Positions 9,123 through 18,202 of a stretch of 64,000 nucleotides of DNA are shown in pieces; the stretch's first letter is position 1, and each line of letters begins with the position of its first letter. The notes under the pieces were generated by a model. The model made no database searches. It saw only the letters and a program-made list of their open reading frames with translations, and was not told the DNA's origin. The stretch is from Lentzea nigeriaca (lineage in GTDB: Bacteria > Actinomycetota > Actinomycetes > Mycobacteriales > Pseudonocardiaceae), in assembly GCF_016907955.1 (NCBI RefSeq), contig NZ_JAFBCX010000002.1, forward strand, positions 496,001-560,000, read 5' to 3'. The translations under genes and the position numbers were made by a program.

Positions 9123-10091
9123 TCAACTACGCGCTGGATCGACTCCGAATCCCCTCGCCAGGTCGTCGAGCATCGCGTGCGCGCCCTGAAGACTGACCGA
9201 AGAGACCCAAACGACATCCGAGACGTCCTGCTTCTGGCCTTTCAGCTGACCCCACAACGGGTTGGCCGAAAATTGTTGCTTGATCTTCTCGGTTTCGCCC
9301 TTCGGGTCGGCCCAGGCGGAGACGAAGATCCGCTCGGCGTCGAGCGACGAGATCTGCTCCTGGCTGAGGTCGACCGCGATCTTCTCCGTGGTCGGCTGCC
9401 CCTGCGGGCGGGCGAGGCCGGTGTCGGCGAACAGCACACCGCCGGGGAACGACTTCTCCGTGTAGAGCCGCACGGTCTGCTCGCCGCCGACGAACCGCGC
9501 CAGCGAGATCGACGGGTTGTGGCCGACCTTGGCGCGGATGGCGTCGCCGACCTTCTTCGCGCGCGCCTCGTAGTCGGCGATCTTCTTGTTCGCCGGCTCC
9601 TCCTTGCCCAGCGCCTTGCCGAGCAGGCGGATGTTGTCCTTCCACGTCGGCCCGGTCGTCACGCTGAACACCGTCGGGCCGATCTTGGACAGCTTGTCGT
9701 AGATCGCCTCGTGCCTCACCTTCGCGGACACGATCAGGTCCGGTCCGATGGTGGCGAGCTGCTCGAGGTTCGGGTTGCTGAGCTCGCCGACAGCCTTGGC
9801 GTCCTTCGCGTACTCGGCCGCGTCCTGGGCCAGGTAGTCGGGCAGGCCGTCGGTGCGGTAGCGGGTGTACGCGACGACCTCGGTCTCCAGCGCGAGCGCG
9901 GCGTCCACGTAACTGCTGTCGAGCGCGGCGATCTTCTTCGGCCGGTCCTTGATCTCCGTCTTGCCCATCGCGTGCTCGATCGTCACCGGCGTCCAGGCCT
10001 GGTCGGACGGTGCGCTCGGACTCGAGGTGGCCGCCTGACCGCATGCGGTGAGCGCGAGTAGCGCCACACTGATCAGACCTGCTCTTCGCAT
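9123..10091 (-). CDS. Iron-siderophore ABC transporter substrate-binding lipoprotein
   Basis: A 322-residue FecB/FhuD-type binding protein that captures ferric siderophores outside the membrane. The signal peptide ends in the lipobox LTAC, with Cys17 the lipidation site; a Ser/Pro-rich linker and the mature two-lobed domain follow. KKIAALDSSYVDAALAL near 55 and PDLIVSAKVRH near 115 are typical of the periplasmic-binding type III fold. ATG 10091 is preceded by GTGGAG. A longer in-frame reading upstream would cross the divergent permease gene. The gene faces away from the two permeases and ATPase, and an IdeR/DtxR-like box lies in the 48-bp gap, so iron repression of both directions is expected. 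Confidence 0.9.
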   Translation of the reverse strand: MRRAGLISVALLALTACGQAATSSPSAPSDQAWTPVTIEHAMGKTEIKDRPKKIAALDSSYVDAALALETEVVAYTRYRTDGLPDYLAQDAAEYAKDAKAVGELSNPNLEQLATIGPDLIVSAKVRHEAIYDKLSKIGPTVFSVTTGPTWKDNIRLLGKALGKEEPANKKIADYEARAKKVGDAIRAKVGHNPSISLARFVGGEQTVRLYTEKSFPGGVLFADTGLARPQGQPTTEKIAVDLSQEQISSLDAERIFVSAWADPKGETEKIKQQFSANPLWGQLKGQKQDVSDVVWVSSVSLQGAHAMLDDLARGFGVDPARS

Positions 10092-10106
10092 CGACGACTC
10101 CACAGA

Positions 10107-10125
10107 TTCGGTTAGGCTTACCTGT
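10107..10125. promoter_or_regulatory. IdeR/DtxR-type iron box
   Basis: TTCGGTTAGGCTTACCTGT matches 15 of 19 positions of the IdeR/DtxR consensus TTAGGTTAGGCTAACCTAA. It lies between the divergent starts of the siderophore-binding lipoprotein (10091) and the first permease (10140), so one bound repressor could shut both. Confidence 0.8.
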
Positions 10126-10139
10126 CTTTCGCGGAGCAT

Positions 10140-11162
10140 ATGTCGGGGCATTTGGAGGGGTGGGCGTTGGGCCGTAAGTCGTTGGTCGGCCTGCTCTTCC
10201 TGCTGATCGTGCTGGTCGCGGTGTGCCTGGCGAGCATCGCGGTCGGCTCGAAGGAGATCCCGCTCGCCGGGGTGTGGCACGGGCTCTTCACCCCGACCGG
10301 GGTCGAGGACGACGTGGTGATCCGCGAGCTGCGCATCCCGAGGACGTTGCTCGGCATCGTGGTGGGCGTCGCCCTGGGCGTGGGAGGTGCGCTCATGCAG
10401 GGCCACACCCGCAACCCGCTGGCCGATCCCGGGATCCTCGGCGTCACGCATGGCGCCGCGCTCGCCGTCGTTCTCTCGATCTTCCTGCTCGGCGTGTCGT
10501 CGCTGGTCGGCTACATCTGGTTCGCGTTCGCCGGCGCGATGATCGCGAGCGTCGTGGTGTTCCTGCTCGGATCGGCCGGACGGGGCGGCCCGTCGCCGGT
10601 GACGCTGGCGCTCGCCGGTGCCGCGGTGTCGGCCCTGATGCACGGCCTGGTGTCGGCGATCGTGCTGCTCGACCAGCAGTCGCTCGACGCGTTCCGGTTC
10701 TGGCAGGTCGGCGCCATCGCCGGCCGTGATCTCACGGTGCTGACCCAGGTGCTGCCGTTCCTGCTCGTCGGGCTCGTCGTGGCGGCGTTCAACGCGCCTG
10801 GCCTCAACGCGCTGTCCCTGGGCGAGGACGTCGCCAAGTCGCTGGGCGTGCGCGTGGGGACGACGCGCTCGTTGGGCATCTTCGCCATCACGCTGCTGGT
10901 AGGCGGGGCTGTCGCGGCGTGCGGGCCCATCGGGTTCATCGGTCTCGTGGTGCCGCACGTGGCGCGAGCGTTCACGGGCCCGGACTACCGCTGGCTGCTG
11001 CCGTTCTCCGCGGTGGTGGGCGCGATCCTGCTGCTGCTCGCCGACATCCTGGGCCGGGTCGTGGCTCGTCCGTCCGAAGTGGAGGTCGGCGTGATGCTGG
11101 CGCTGCTCGGCGCGCCGTTCTTCATCTTCCTGGTGCGCCGCAGGAAGCTGGTGAGGATTTGA
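10140..11162 (+). CDS. FecCD-type iron-siderophore ABC permease, subunit 1
   Basis: A 340-residue integral membrane permease of the FecCD/BtuC family with about ten transmembrane helices. RIPRTLLGIVVGVALGVGG and HTRNPLADPGILG around residues 65-100 are the family signatures, and GPIGFIGLVVPHVAR near 262 contains the coupling loop facing the ATPase. ATG 10140 has only CGGAG just upstream. TTG 10167, preceded by GGAGGGG, is an alternative that would shorten the protein by nine residues. Expression is probably iron-controlled through the box at 10107. The next permease begins inside its stop codon. Confidence 0.92.
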   Translation: MSGHLEGWALGRKSLVGLLFLLIVLVAVCLASIAVGSKEIPLAGVWHGLFTPTGVEDDVVIRELRIPRTLLGIVVGVALGVGGALMQGHTRNPLADPGILGVTHGAALAVVLSIFLLGVSSLVGYIWFAFAGAMIASVVVFLLGSAGRGGPSPVTLALAGAAVSALMHGLVSAIVLLDQQSLDAFRFWQVGAIAGRDLTVLTQVLPFLLVGLVVAAFNAPGLNALSLGEDVAKSLGVRVGTTRSLGIFAITLLVGGAVAACGPIGFIGLVVPHVARAFTGPDYRWLLPFSAVVGAILLLLADILGRVVARPSEVEVGVMLALLGAPFFIFLVRRRKLVRI

Positions 11163-12220
11163 CTCGCCCGAAAATCTCGGCACTGAGGGTGGGGGCCACC
11201 TCGTTCAGGCTGCGCCGCCGGTCGCTCGTGGTCGTTGCGGTCGCGCTGGTCCTGCTGGCCGCCGTGCTGGTAGTCGACATCATGATCGGCGACTTCCCGC
11301 TGACGGCGTCGCAGGTGATCGACGCGCTGCTGGGCGGTGGTACCCGGCGCGACCAGTTCGTGGTGACCGAGCTGCGGCTGCCGCGCGCGTTGACCGGGTT
11401 GCTCGTCGGTGGCGCGCTCGGGTTGTCCGGGGCCATCTTCCAGGCGATCGTGCGGAACCCGTTGGCCTCGCCGGACATCCTTGGCGTGACGTGGGGTGCC
11501 GGCGCGGGCGCGGTCTCGGTGATCACCTTCGCCGGTTCGCTGGGCGTGGTGACCGGTGGCGCGGCGTCGGTCGGCCTGCCGCTCGCCGGGCTCGCCGGTG
11601 GGCTGATCGCCGGGCTGCTGGTCTACGCGCTGGCGTGGCGGCAGGGCATCGAGGGCTTCCGCATGGTCCTCGTCGGCATCGGTGTCACCGCTGTGGCCGG
11701 CAACGTCACGCACTACCTGCTGACGGTCGGCGACGTGCAGGACGCCGGGCGTGCGATGGTGTGGATCACCGGGTCGCTCAACGGCCGCGGCTGGGAACAC
11801 GTCGTGCCGGTCGCTTTGGCCCTTGTGGTGCTGATTCCCGTGGCGCTGATCGGTGGCCACGTGCTCGGCGCCCTGCAGTTCGGCGACGAGACCTCGCGCG
11901 GGCTCGGCGTGCGGGTGAACGTGGCACGGTCGTTCCTGATCATCGTGGCGATCGTGCTGGCGTCCGTGGCGACCGCCGCCGCCGGGCCGATCGCGTTCGT
12001 CGCGCTGGCCACGCCGCAGATCGCGTTGCGCCTGGCCGGGACCGCGCAGCCGCCGCTGTTCGGGTCTGTGGTGGTGGGTGGCGTGCTCGTCGTGTTGTCG
12101 GATCTGGTGGGGCGGACGATCTATCGCATCGAGTTGCCTGTCGGTGTGGTCACCGCGGTGCTCGGGGCGCCCTATCTGATGTACCTGCTGGTTCGGAGTC
12201 GCCGGGAGGCGCGGGTATGA
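11159..12220 (+). CDS. FecCD-type iron-siderophore ABC permease, subunit 2
   Basis: A 353-residue second permease that pairs with subunit 1 to form the transmembrane channel. RLPRALTGLLVGGALGLSG and VRNPLASPDILGVTWG are the FecCD signatures, and AGPIAFVALATPQIA near 279 is the coupling loop. The start is taken as TTG 11159, which overlaps the previous stop (TTTGA) and follows GGTGAGGA, a translationally coupled arrangement; GTG 11189 is a possible alternative. Its stop overlaps the ATPase start by 4 bp. Confidence 0.9.
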   Translation: MTRPKISALRVGATSFRLRRRSLVVVAVALVLLAAVLVVDIMIGDFPLTASQVIDALLGGGTRRDQFVVTELRLPRALTGLLVGGALGLSGAIFQAIVRNPLASPDILGVTWGAGAGAVSVITFAGSLGVVTGGAASVGLPLAGLAGGLIAGLLVYALAWRQGIEGFRMVLVGIGVTAVAGNVTHYLLTVGDVQDAGRAMVWITGSLNGRGWEHVVPVALALVVLIPVALIGGHVLGALQFGDETSRGLGVRVNVARSFLIIVAIVLASVATAAAGPIAFVALATPQIALRLAGTAQPPLFGSVVVGGVLVVLSDLVGRTIYRIELPVGVVTAVLGAPYLMYLLVRSRREARV

Positions 12221-13014
12221 GTGTGCGTCTTGAGGCCTCGTCGCTGTGTGTTGGCTATGGGGAGCGGCTGGTTGTCGACACCCTCGATCTGTCCGTGGTC
12301 GGGGGCACGGTCACGGCGGTGATCGGGCCCAACGGGTGTGGCAAGTCGACGTTGCTGCGGGCGCTGGGGCGGTTGTTGCCTGCTCGGTCCGGTGCCGTTC
12401 TGCTGGACGGCAAGCAGATCGATCGGATGCCTACGCGTGACGTGGCACGGGTTCTGGGGCTGTTGCCGCAGTCGCCGTCTGCGCCTGAAGGGCTCACCGT
12501 GGCTGATCTCGTCGCTCGGGGGCGGCATCCGCATCAGTCCTGGTATCGGCAGTGGTCTTCGGACGATGCGGCTGCTGTGGAGGCTGCGTTGGCCATGACC
12601 GGGATCTCGGATCTGGCCGAGCGGACCGTGGACGAGCTGTCAGGGGGACAGCGGCAGCGGGCCTGGATCTCCATGGCGTTGGCGCAGGGGACGGATCTGT
12701 TGTTGCTGGATGAGCCCACTACTTATCTGGATCTCGCGCATCAGATCGATGTGTTGGATTTGGTGCAGGAGCTGCACTCCAGCATGGGGCGGACCGTTGT
12801 CATGGTGCTGCACGATCTGAACCTTGCGGCTCGGTATGCGGACAACATCGTTGCCATGCGGGACGGGCGGATTGTGGCTCAGGGGGCGCCTGGTGAGGTG
12901 TTGACTGAGGGGATGTTGTCGGACGTTTTCGGGCTGGATGCCCGGGTTGTTGAGGACCCGGTTTCCGGGACGCCGTTGGTTGTGCCGGTTGGGTCTCGGC
13001 ATCGGTCGTCGTAG
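12217..13014 (+). CDS. Iron-siderophore ABC transporter ATP-binding protein
   Basis: A 265-residue FepC/FhuC-type ATPase that powers the two permeases above. Walker A is GPNGCGKST near residue 37, the signature LSGGQRQR near 139, and Walker B LLLLDEPT near 159, followed by a D-loop and the switch histidine in VLHDLNLAARYAD. ATG 12217 overlaps the permease stop as ATGA. Codon use is noticeably less GC-rich at third positions than in the permeases (many GTT, GAT, TTG), which may indicate a different history. It ends 54 bp before the convergent FhuF-type gene. Confidence 0.93.
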   Translation: MSVRLEASSLCVGYGERLVVDTLDLSVVGGTVTAVIGPNGCGKSTLLRALGRLLPARSGAVLLDGKQIDRMPTRDVARVLGLLPQSPSAPEGLTVADLVARGRHPHQSWYRQWSSDDAAAVEAALAMTGISDLAERTVDELSGGQRQRAWISMALAQGTDLLLLDEPTTYLDLAHQIDVLDLVQELHSSMGRTVVMVLHDLNLAARYADNIVAMRDGRIVAQGAPGEVLTEGMLSDVFGLDARVVEDPVSGTPLVVPVGSRHRSS

Positions 13015-13068
13015 GTCTGTTCTGGAGTGCGCACGCGCTTCGCCTTCGCGAGAGAGTCGCCTGCGTCG

Positions 13069-13866
13069 TCAGGAGCAGGTGCGCGGACAGGCCGTGCAGG
13101 GTTCGGCTTCCGGGAGCACGTAGTGGAAGCAGCAGCTGTTGCGCTTGCGCTTCCAGCCCTCGCCCGTGAGGCGAAGGGTGGAGGCGGAGACGAACGGCTG
13201 GAGTTTTTCGGGGAGGATCAGCGCCGCGTCGGTCACGCCGCCGTTCTCGTCGCCGCAGACGCGGCCCGCTGCCCAGGCGCCGTACTCCAGCATGTCGGTG
13301 GCGGCTGCCCAGAGGGTGCGGCGGCCGAAGCGGACCACCTGGCCGAAGGAGGCCACGAACTGGGCGGCGTGGGCCGCGTAGCGGGCGCGGAGGAGGGCGG
13401 CCAGGGCAGCCTCGTTGGCCACGACGGTGGCTGCCGGGTGGTTTGAGGCCGGGTCGTCCGGGAGGCAGGCGAACTCGTTGCACAGGACGGAGATGCCGTC
13501 CGGGTGGGGGCGGCCTTCGGTGTTGGTGCGGAAGGCGATGTCGGAGGGCTTCAGGGTCGGGACGCGGCGGGCCGTGTGGAAGAGGAGGCCCGCGATGGTG
13601 CCCGGGATGTGGAGGTACCAGCCCATGATGTAGCCCGCGGTGGCGCGGTCGTCGGACTCGCCGTACTGCTCGACCATCCATTCGGACAGGTCCTTGCGCC
13701 ACAGGTCGAAGCGCGCCGGCTCGGCCAGCAGGTCGGAGCAGATCGTCCAGGACGCCGGAGGTGTGCCGAACCTGATCTCGGAGGTGGCTTCCAGGCGGGC
13801 GATGGATTCGGCCAATGGCGTGAGCGCGTGCGGGTTCTGCCGTGAGACCCTCGCAGGTACGGTCAA
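13069..13866 (-). CDS. FhuF-like ferric iron/siderophore reductase with 2Fe-2S C terminus
   Basis: A 265-residue FhuF-family protein that likely reduces imported ferric siderophores to release iron. The C-terminal CC-x10-C-x2-C arrangement (CC at the start of CCFHYVLPEAEPC, then CTAC) is the unusual FhuF 2Fe-2S ligand set. The start is TTG 13866, preceded by AAGGA at the right spacing. An ATG at 14085 is in frame, but the added segment would contain the iron box at 13892, so I reject it. It converges on the siderophore ABC genes and shares their probable IdeR control. Confidence 0.85.
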   Translation of the reverse strand: MTVPARVSRQNPHALTPLAESIARLEATSEIRFGTPPASWTICSDLLAEPARFDLWRKDLSEWMVEQYGESDDRATAGYIMGWYLHIPGTIAGLLFHTARRVPTLKPSDIAFRTNTEGRPHPDGISVLCNEFACLPDDPASNHPAATVVANEAALAALLRARYAAHAAQFVASFGQVVRFGRRTLWAAATDMLEYGAWAAGRVCGDENGGVTDAALILPEKLQPFVSASTLRLTGEGWKRKRNSCCFHYVLPEAEPCTACPRTCS

Positions 13867-13891
13867 CGCGCAAGTCCTTATCTCATGTGTA

Positions 13892-13910
13892 TGAGGCTTG
13901 CCTAACCTTA
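13892..13910. promoter_or_regulatory. IdeR/DtxR-type iron box upstream of the FhuF-like gene
   Basis: TGAGGCTTGCCTAACCTTA matches 15 of 19 positions of the IdeR/DtxR consensus TTAGGTTAGCCTAACCTAA. It lies 26 bp before the TTG start of the minus-strand FhuF-like gene, where a repressor would cover the promoter. Confidence 0.75.
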
Positions 13911-13977
13911 CCCAAGATGCCCTCTTTTCGCGCCCTGTGGTGGGCCCGGTCACAGGAGTGGCGCTCGACGGTCGGTT

Positions 13978-13994
13978 GTTCGCGCTCAGCGGAC
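13978..13994. promoter_or_regulatory. Candidate ClgR-like site in the clpC upstream region
   Basis: GTTCGCGCTCAGCGGAC has the CGC-N5-GCG core and GTTCGC left arm of actinobacterial ClgR sites, which activate clp genes. It is 192 bp before the clpC ATG and one core position departs from the consensus. The rest of the 319-bp gap 13867-14185 holds the iron box but no ORF that looks coding. Confidence 0.35.
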
Positions 13995-14185
13995 ATCGCC
14001 CGATCTGTGGAATCCGTTGCTCCCGACCTGCGTTGATGCTGGCGTCAGGGTTCCCCGGACGCCACTGTCCGCTGATGGGAACCACAGGTCTCGGAGCCGC
14101 CCACTACAGTGGAGCCACGGTGCCGCGCTCACCAGGGTAGATCGGTGGAGCCGAGGACCGCCGACGCAGCAGTCAGGGAGTGCGA

Positions 14186-16747
14186 ATGTTCGAAAGGTTC
14201 ACCGACCGCGCGAGGCGGGTGGTTGTCCTTGCCCAAGAAGAGGCACGGATGCTCAACCACAACTACATCGGCACCGAGCACATCCTCCTGGGTCTGATCC
14301 ACGAGGGTGAAGGTGTCGCCGCCAAGGCGCTCGAGTCGTTGGGGATCGCGCTGGAGGGCGTCCGCCAGCAGGTCGAGGAGATCATCGGCCAGGGCCAGCA
14401 GGCCCCGAGTGGACACATCCCCTTCACCCCGCGTGCCAAGAAGGTCCTGGAGCTGTCGCTGCGCGAGGCGCTGCAGCTCGGCCACAACTACATCGGCACC
14501 GAGCACATCCTGCTCGGGTTGATTCGCGAGGGCGAAGGCGTTGCTGCGCAGGTCCTCGTGAAGCTGGGTGCCGACCTCAACAGGGTGCGGCAGCAGGTGC
14601 TGCAGCTGCTGTCCGGCTACTCCACGGAGAAGGGCGCGTCGGAGTCGACCGGTCGTGGCGAGGGCACCCCGTCGTCGTCCCTGGTCCTCGACCAGTTCGG
14701 GCGCAACCTCACCGCCTCGGCGCGGGAGGGCAAGCTCGACCCGGTGATCGGGCGCACCAAGGAGATCGAGCGGGTCATGCAGGTGCTGTCCCGCCGCACC
14801 AAGAACAACCCGGTCCTCATCGGCGAGCCCGGCGTCGGCAAGACCGCCGTCGTCGAGGGACTGGCGCAGATGGTCGTCAAGGGCGAGGTGCCCGAGACGC
14901 TCAAGGACAAGCAGCTCTACACGCTCGACCTCGGCTCGCTGGTCGCGGGCTCGCGCTACCGCGGTGACTTCGAAGAGCGCCTGAAGAAGGTCCTCAAGGA
15001 GATCCGCACGCGCGGCGACATCATCCTGTTCATCGACGAGATCCACACGCTCGTCGGTGCGGGTGCCGCCGAGGGCGCGATCGACGCCGCGTCGATCCTC
15101 AAGCCGATGCTGGCTCGTGGTGAGCTGCAGACGATCGGTGCGACCACGCTCGACGAGTACCGCAAGCACGTCGAGAAGGATCCCGCGCTGGAGCGCCGCT
15201 TCCAGCCGATCCAGGTGGGCGAGCCGTCGCTCGAGCACACCATCGAGATCCTCAAGGGCCTGCGCGACCGGTACGAGGCGCACCACCGCGTCTCCATCAC
15301 CGACTCCGCGCTCGTCGCCGCCGCCACGCTGGCCGACCGGTACATCAACGACCGGTTCCTGCCGGACAAGGCGATCGACCTCATCGACGAGGCGGGCGCG
15401 CGCATGCGCATCCGTCGGATGACCGCGCCGCCGGACCTGCGCGAGTTCGACGAGAAGATCGCCGACGTCCGTCGCGACAAGGAGTCCGCGATCGACGCGC
15501 AGGACTTCGAGCGCGCGGCCAAGCTGCGTGACGCGGAGAAGCAGCTCCTGGGCCAGAAGGCCGAGCGGGAGAAGCAGTGGAAGGACGGTGACCTGGACGT
15601 CGTCGCGGAGGTCGACGACGAGCAGATCGCCGAGGTCCTCGCCAACTGGACCGGTATCCCGGTGTTCAAGCTCACCGAGGAGGAGACCACGCGTCTGCTC
15701 CGCATGGAGGACGAGCTGCACAAGCGGATCATCGGCCAGGTCGACGCGGTCAAGGCCGTGTCGCAGGCGATCCGCCGCACCCGCGCCGGTCTGAAGGACC
15801 CGAAGCGTCCGTCGGGCTCGTTCATCTTCGCCGGCCCGTCCGGTGTCGGTAAGACCGAGCTGTCGAAGGCGCTGGCGAACTTCCTGTTCGGCGAGGACGA
15901 CGCGCTCATCCAGATCGACATGGGCGAGTTCCACGACCGCTACACGGCGTCGCGGCTCTTCGGTGCCCCTCCCGGTTACGTCGGCTACGAAGAGGGCGGC
16001 CAGCTCACCGAGAAGGTGCGCCGCAAGCCGTTCTCCGTCGTGCTCTTCGACGAGATCGAGAAGGCCCACCAGGAGGTCTACAACACGCTGCTCCAGGTGC
16101 TGGAGGACGGCCGCCTGACCGACGGTCAGGGCCGGACGGTGGACTTCAAGAACACCGTCATCATCTTCACGTCGAACCTGGGCACGTCCGACATCAGCAA
16201 GGCCGTCGGCCTCGGCTTCACCTCGGGTCAGGACACCGCGTCCAACTACGAGCGCATGAAGAACAAGGTCAACGACGAGCTGAAGAAGCACTTCCGCCCC
16301 GAGTTCCTCAACCGCATCGACGACATCATCGTCTTCCACCAGCTGACTCAGGACGAGATCATCAAGATGGTGGACCTGATGATCGCCCGCGTCGAGACGC
16401 AGCTGAAGAACAAGGACATGGCCCTCGAGCTGACCGACAGGGCCAAGGCCCTGCTGGCCAAGCGCGGCTTCGACCCGGTGCTGGGCGCCCGCCCGCTGCG
16501 CCGGACGATCCAGCGCGAGATCGAGGACCAGCTGTCGGAGAAGATCCTGTTCGGCGAACTCCAGCCGGGCCAGATCATCATCACCGACGTCGAGGGCTGG
16601 GACGGCGTGTCCGAGGACCACGACAAGGCACGCTTCGTCTTCCGCGGCGAGGCCAAGCCGAACCGCGTGCCGGACGCCCCGCCGGTCGACCTCGCGACCC
16701 CCGCGGCCACCGAGCCGCAGGACGCGCCGGCCACCGAGACCGAGTGA
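14186..16747 (+). CDS. clpC: ATP-dependent Clp protease ATP-binding subunit ClpC
   Basis: An 853-residue Hsp100 unfoldase that feeds substrates to ClpP1P2 in the cytoplasm. Two Clp-N repeats occupy residues 1-145, each with [13 protein letters not shown]. The first AAA+ module has Walker A GEPGVGKT at 213-220 and Walker B ILFIDE. A UVR-type coiled segment ([18 protein letters not shown]) lies in the middle domain, and the second module has GPSGVGKTE and a D2-small C-terminal domain. The last 30 residues are an acidic, Pro/Ala-rich tail. ATG 14186 follows GGGAG; GTG 14180 would add two residues. The lsr2-clpC order matches M. tuberculosis, with iron genes inserted between them here. Confidence 0.97.
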   Translation: MFERFTDRARRVVVLAQEEARMLNHNYIGTEHILLGLIHEGEGVAAKALESLGIALEGVRQQVEEIIGQGQQAPSGHIPFTPRAKKVLELSLREALQLGHNYIGTEHILLGLIREGEGVAAQVLVKLGADLNRVRQQVLQLLSGYSTEKGASESTGRGEGTPSSSLVLDQFGRNLTASAREGKLDPVIGRTKEIERVMQVLSRRTKNNPVLIGEPGVGKTAVVEGLAQMVVKGEVPETLKDKQLYTLDLGSLVAGSRYRGDFEERLKKVLKEIRTRGDIILFIDEIHTLVGAGAAEGAIDAASILKPMLARGELQTIGATTLDEYRKHVEKDPALERRFQPIQVGEPSLEHTIEILKGLRDRYEAHHRVSITDSALVAAATLADRYINDRFLPDKAIDLIDEAGARMRIRRMTAPPDLREFDEKIADVRRDKESAIDAQDFERAAKLRDAEKQLLGQKAEREKQWKDGDLDVVAEVDDEQIAEVLANWTGIPVFKLTEEETTRLLRMEDELHKRIIGQVDAVKAVSQAIRRTRAGLKDPKRPSGSFIFAGPSGVGKTELSKALANFLFGEDDALIQIDMGEFHDRYTASRLFGAPPGYVGYEEGGQLTEKVRRKPFSVVLFDEIEKAHQEVYNTLLQVLEDGRLTDGQGRTVDFKNTVIIFTSNLGTSDISKAVGLGFTSGQDTASNYERMKNKVNDELKKHFRPEFLNRIDDIIVFHQLTQDEIIKMVDLMIARVETQLKNKDMALELTDRAKALLAKRGFDPVLGARPLRRTIQREIEDQLSEKILFGELQPGQIIITDVEGWDGVSEDHDKARFVFRGEAKPNRVPDAPPVDLATPAATEPQDAPATETE

Positions 16748-16767
16748 CCTAGCAGGCAAGTGAGGAC

Positions 16768-16794
16768 GACCCCCAGGCTTCCGGCCTGGGGGTC
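16768..16794 (+). terminator. Hairpin terminator after clpC
   Basis: GACCCCCAGGC and GCCTGGGGGTC form a perfect 11-bp stem with a 5-nt loop, 21 bp after the clpC stop. Confidence 0.85.
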
Positions 16795-16870
16795 GCCCTC
16801 GTCTCGGCTCAACAATCCGCCCTCCCCGGCACCTTGAAGTGGCGACACGTGTTCGCCGGCGGGGGCCGCC

Positions 16871-17496
16871 ATGGAATTCCTGCTGACGTTGCTGCTGCAG
16901 CCGCACGTCGTGGTCTTCATCGCCATCGTCGTCGTCTTCTACGCGCTGCTCCCCGAACGCCGCGCCCGTGCCCGCGCCAAGGCGATCGCCGAGCAGTCCC
17001 CGGCCATGAGCGAGCTGGCCGCGGACCTGGGCGGCACCCTCTCCGGCCCCGACAAGGCAGAGCACCAGGACGGCTCAGGAGGTCAGGGTCGAGGTCGCGA
17101 CGTCGGACCTGGTGCCGCTGAGGATCGTTCGGCGCAGGCACTCCGGTTCGGCCGCGAAGGAGCGGAACTGGGCCGCTGAGATGCCGGTGACGGTGGCGCG
17201 CGACGAAGATCCGCTGTGGATGGAGCTGAAGCTGCCGGCGTTCGTCGACCACGCGTTCGCCGCCTTCACCAGCGACCTGTCCGAAGCAGCCGGCGTGCTG
17301 AACCACCAGTTCCTGGAACTGTTCCTTGCCCGAGATGCAGTTGCGGAACCTCACCTTCGAGTCAGGAATCGCGTACACCGTGATGGACGGTCCGATCCTC
17401 CCCAGGGTCGTTCTGCAGACCGTTGACTCGATCCCCGCTCTGCTCGACCGAGTTCTGGTGCCGAGCGCTGACATGGAGATCCCGCTGCGGCCGTGT
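16871..17496 (+). pseudogene. Frameshifted gene for a single-pass membrane protein
   Basis: Coding character, judged by G/C at third codon positions, runs along the plus strand but changes frame twice. Frame 1 (ATG 16871) encodes an N-terminal membrane helix (FIAIVVVFYALLPERRARAR) and a linker. Near 17070 the signal moves one base to a frame encoding VPLRIVRRRHSG, PLWMELKLPAFVDHAF and LNHQFLELFLA. Near 17330 it moves again to LRNLTFESGIAYTVMDG and SIPALLDRVLVPS. Joined, these resemble an actinobacterial membrane-anchored protein with a C-terminal folded domain of unknown function. Two frameshifts suggest decay; sequencing error is the alternative. No in-frame stop is seen before the convergent gene. 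Confidence 0.55.
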
Positions 17497-17499
17497 GAG

Positions 17500-18129
17500 T
17501 CAGCGCGGCGTCACGGCGTAGCCGGCCAGCACGATCTCCTCGAGGTCCGGGTCGTCGTCGAGGTAGACGCCCTCGTAGTTGAAGCCGAACAACGAGCGCA
17601 GCGCTCCCTCCGCCAGGTCGAGCGGGTGGAAGCGGAACGGGTAGTCGTCGCCGTCCAGGCTCTGCAGGAACTCCCGGTCGCCTGCCAGGTACTTCTCCTC
17701 GAACGGCAGAGGTGTGCCGATGTCCTCGATCACGCCGCTGTCGGGGGAGAGGCTGAAGGCGCGGCGCACGGTGCCGTCGGGCTCCCAGATCGCGTAGGCG
17801 AAGAAGTCGACGACGCTGTGCATCGCGTGCAGGTAGAGGGTGCGGCCGGCCGCCTCGCGGACGAAGCGCGGGTCCAGGTCGGTCGGGGCGTCGTTCGCGG
17901 CGTCCCAGGTGCAGACGATGGACAGGCCTGGGAAGACGGCGGCGTAGACCTCGCCTTCAGGTGGGTTGGCCATGTCCAGGCAGCCGTCCGGGGTCGGGCG
18001 GAGGTCGTGCGCCGGGTAGAGGCGCCGCATGAGCGCTGTGGTGGCCTCGCGGTCGATCTTCGGAGACGACCGCAGGACCTTGCTGACGTCGTCGGATGCG
18101 TAGAAGAGCATCCAGTCTTTGGCTCCCAT
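17500..18129 (-). CDS. DUF6928 family protein
   Basis: A 209-residue conserved actinobacterial protein of unknown function. It matches the DUF6928 pattern: MGAKDWMLFYASDDV at the start, an ANPPEGEVYAAVFPGL block near residue 55, AAGRTLYLHAMHSVVDFFAYAIW near 85-110 and LSPDSGVIEDIG near 120. ATG 18129 is the family start; longer in-frame readings would cross the promoter region of the divergent EEP gene. No signal peptide, membrane segment or catalytic motif is evident. It stands alone, 73 bp from the divergent neighbour. Confidence 0.75.
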   Translation of the reverse strand: MGAKDWMLFYASDDVSKVLRSSPKIDREATTALMRRLYPAHDLRPTPDGCLDMANPPEGEVYAAVFPGLSIVCTWDAANDAPTDLDPRFVREAAGRTLYLHAMHSVVDFFAYAIWEPDGTVRRAFSLSPDSGVIEDIGTPLPFEEKYLAGDREFLQSLDGDDYPFRFHPLDLAEGALRSLFGFNYEGVYLDDDPDLEEIVLAGYAVTPR

Positions 18130-18202
18130 GGGGTCAGCATGGCGGAGGGGTCTGACAATTGCCGGTGGGCAACTCGAACGCGCCGCCGGCCGTCCTTCGG
18201 CT

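Noticed and set aside
9123..11183. A 686-residue minus-strand reading through the permease region
   Set aside because: Only the last 322 residues match a binding protein; the upstream part is an antisense reading of the FecCD permease with no family similarity.
14129..17065. A long minus-strand open frame opposite clpC
   Set aside because: It mirrors the high-GC clpC sequence, is rich in Leu/Arg/Val with no motif, and clpC itself is unmistakable.
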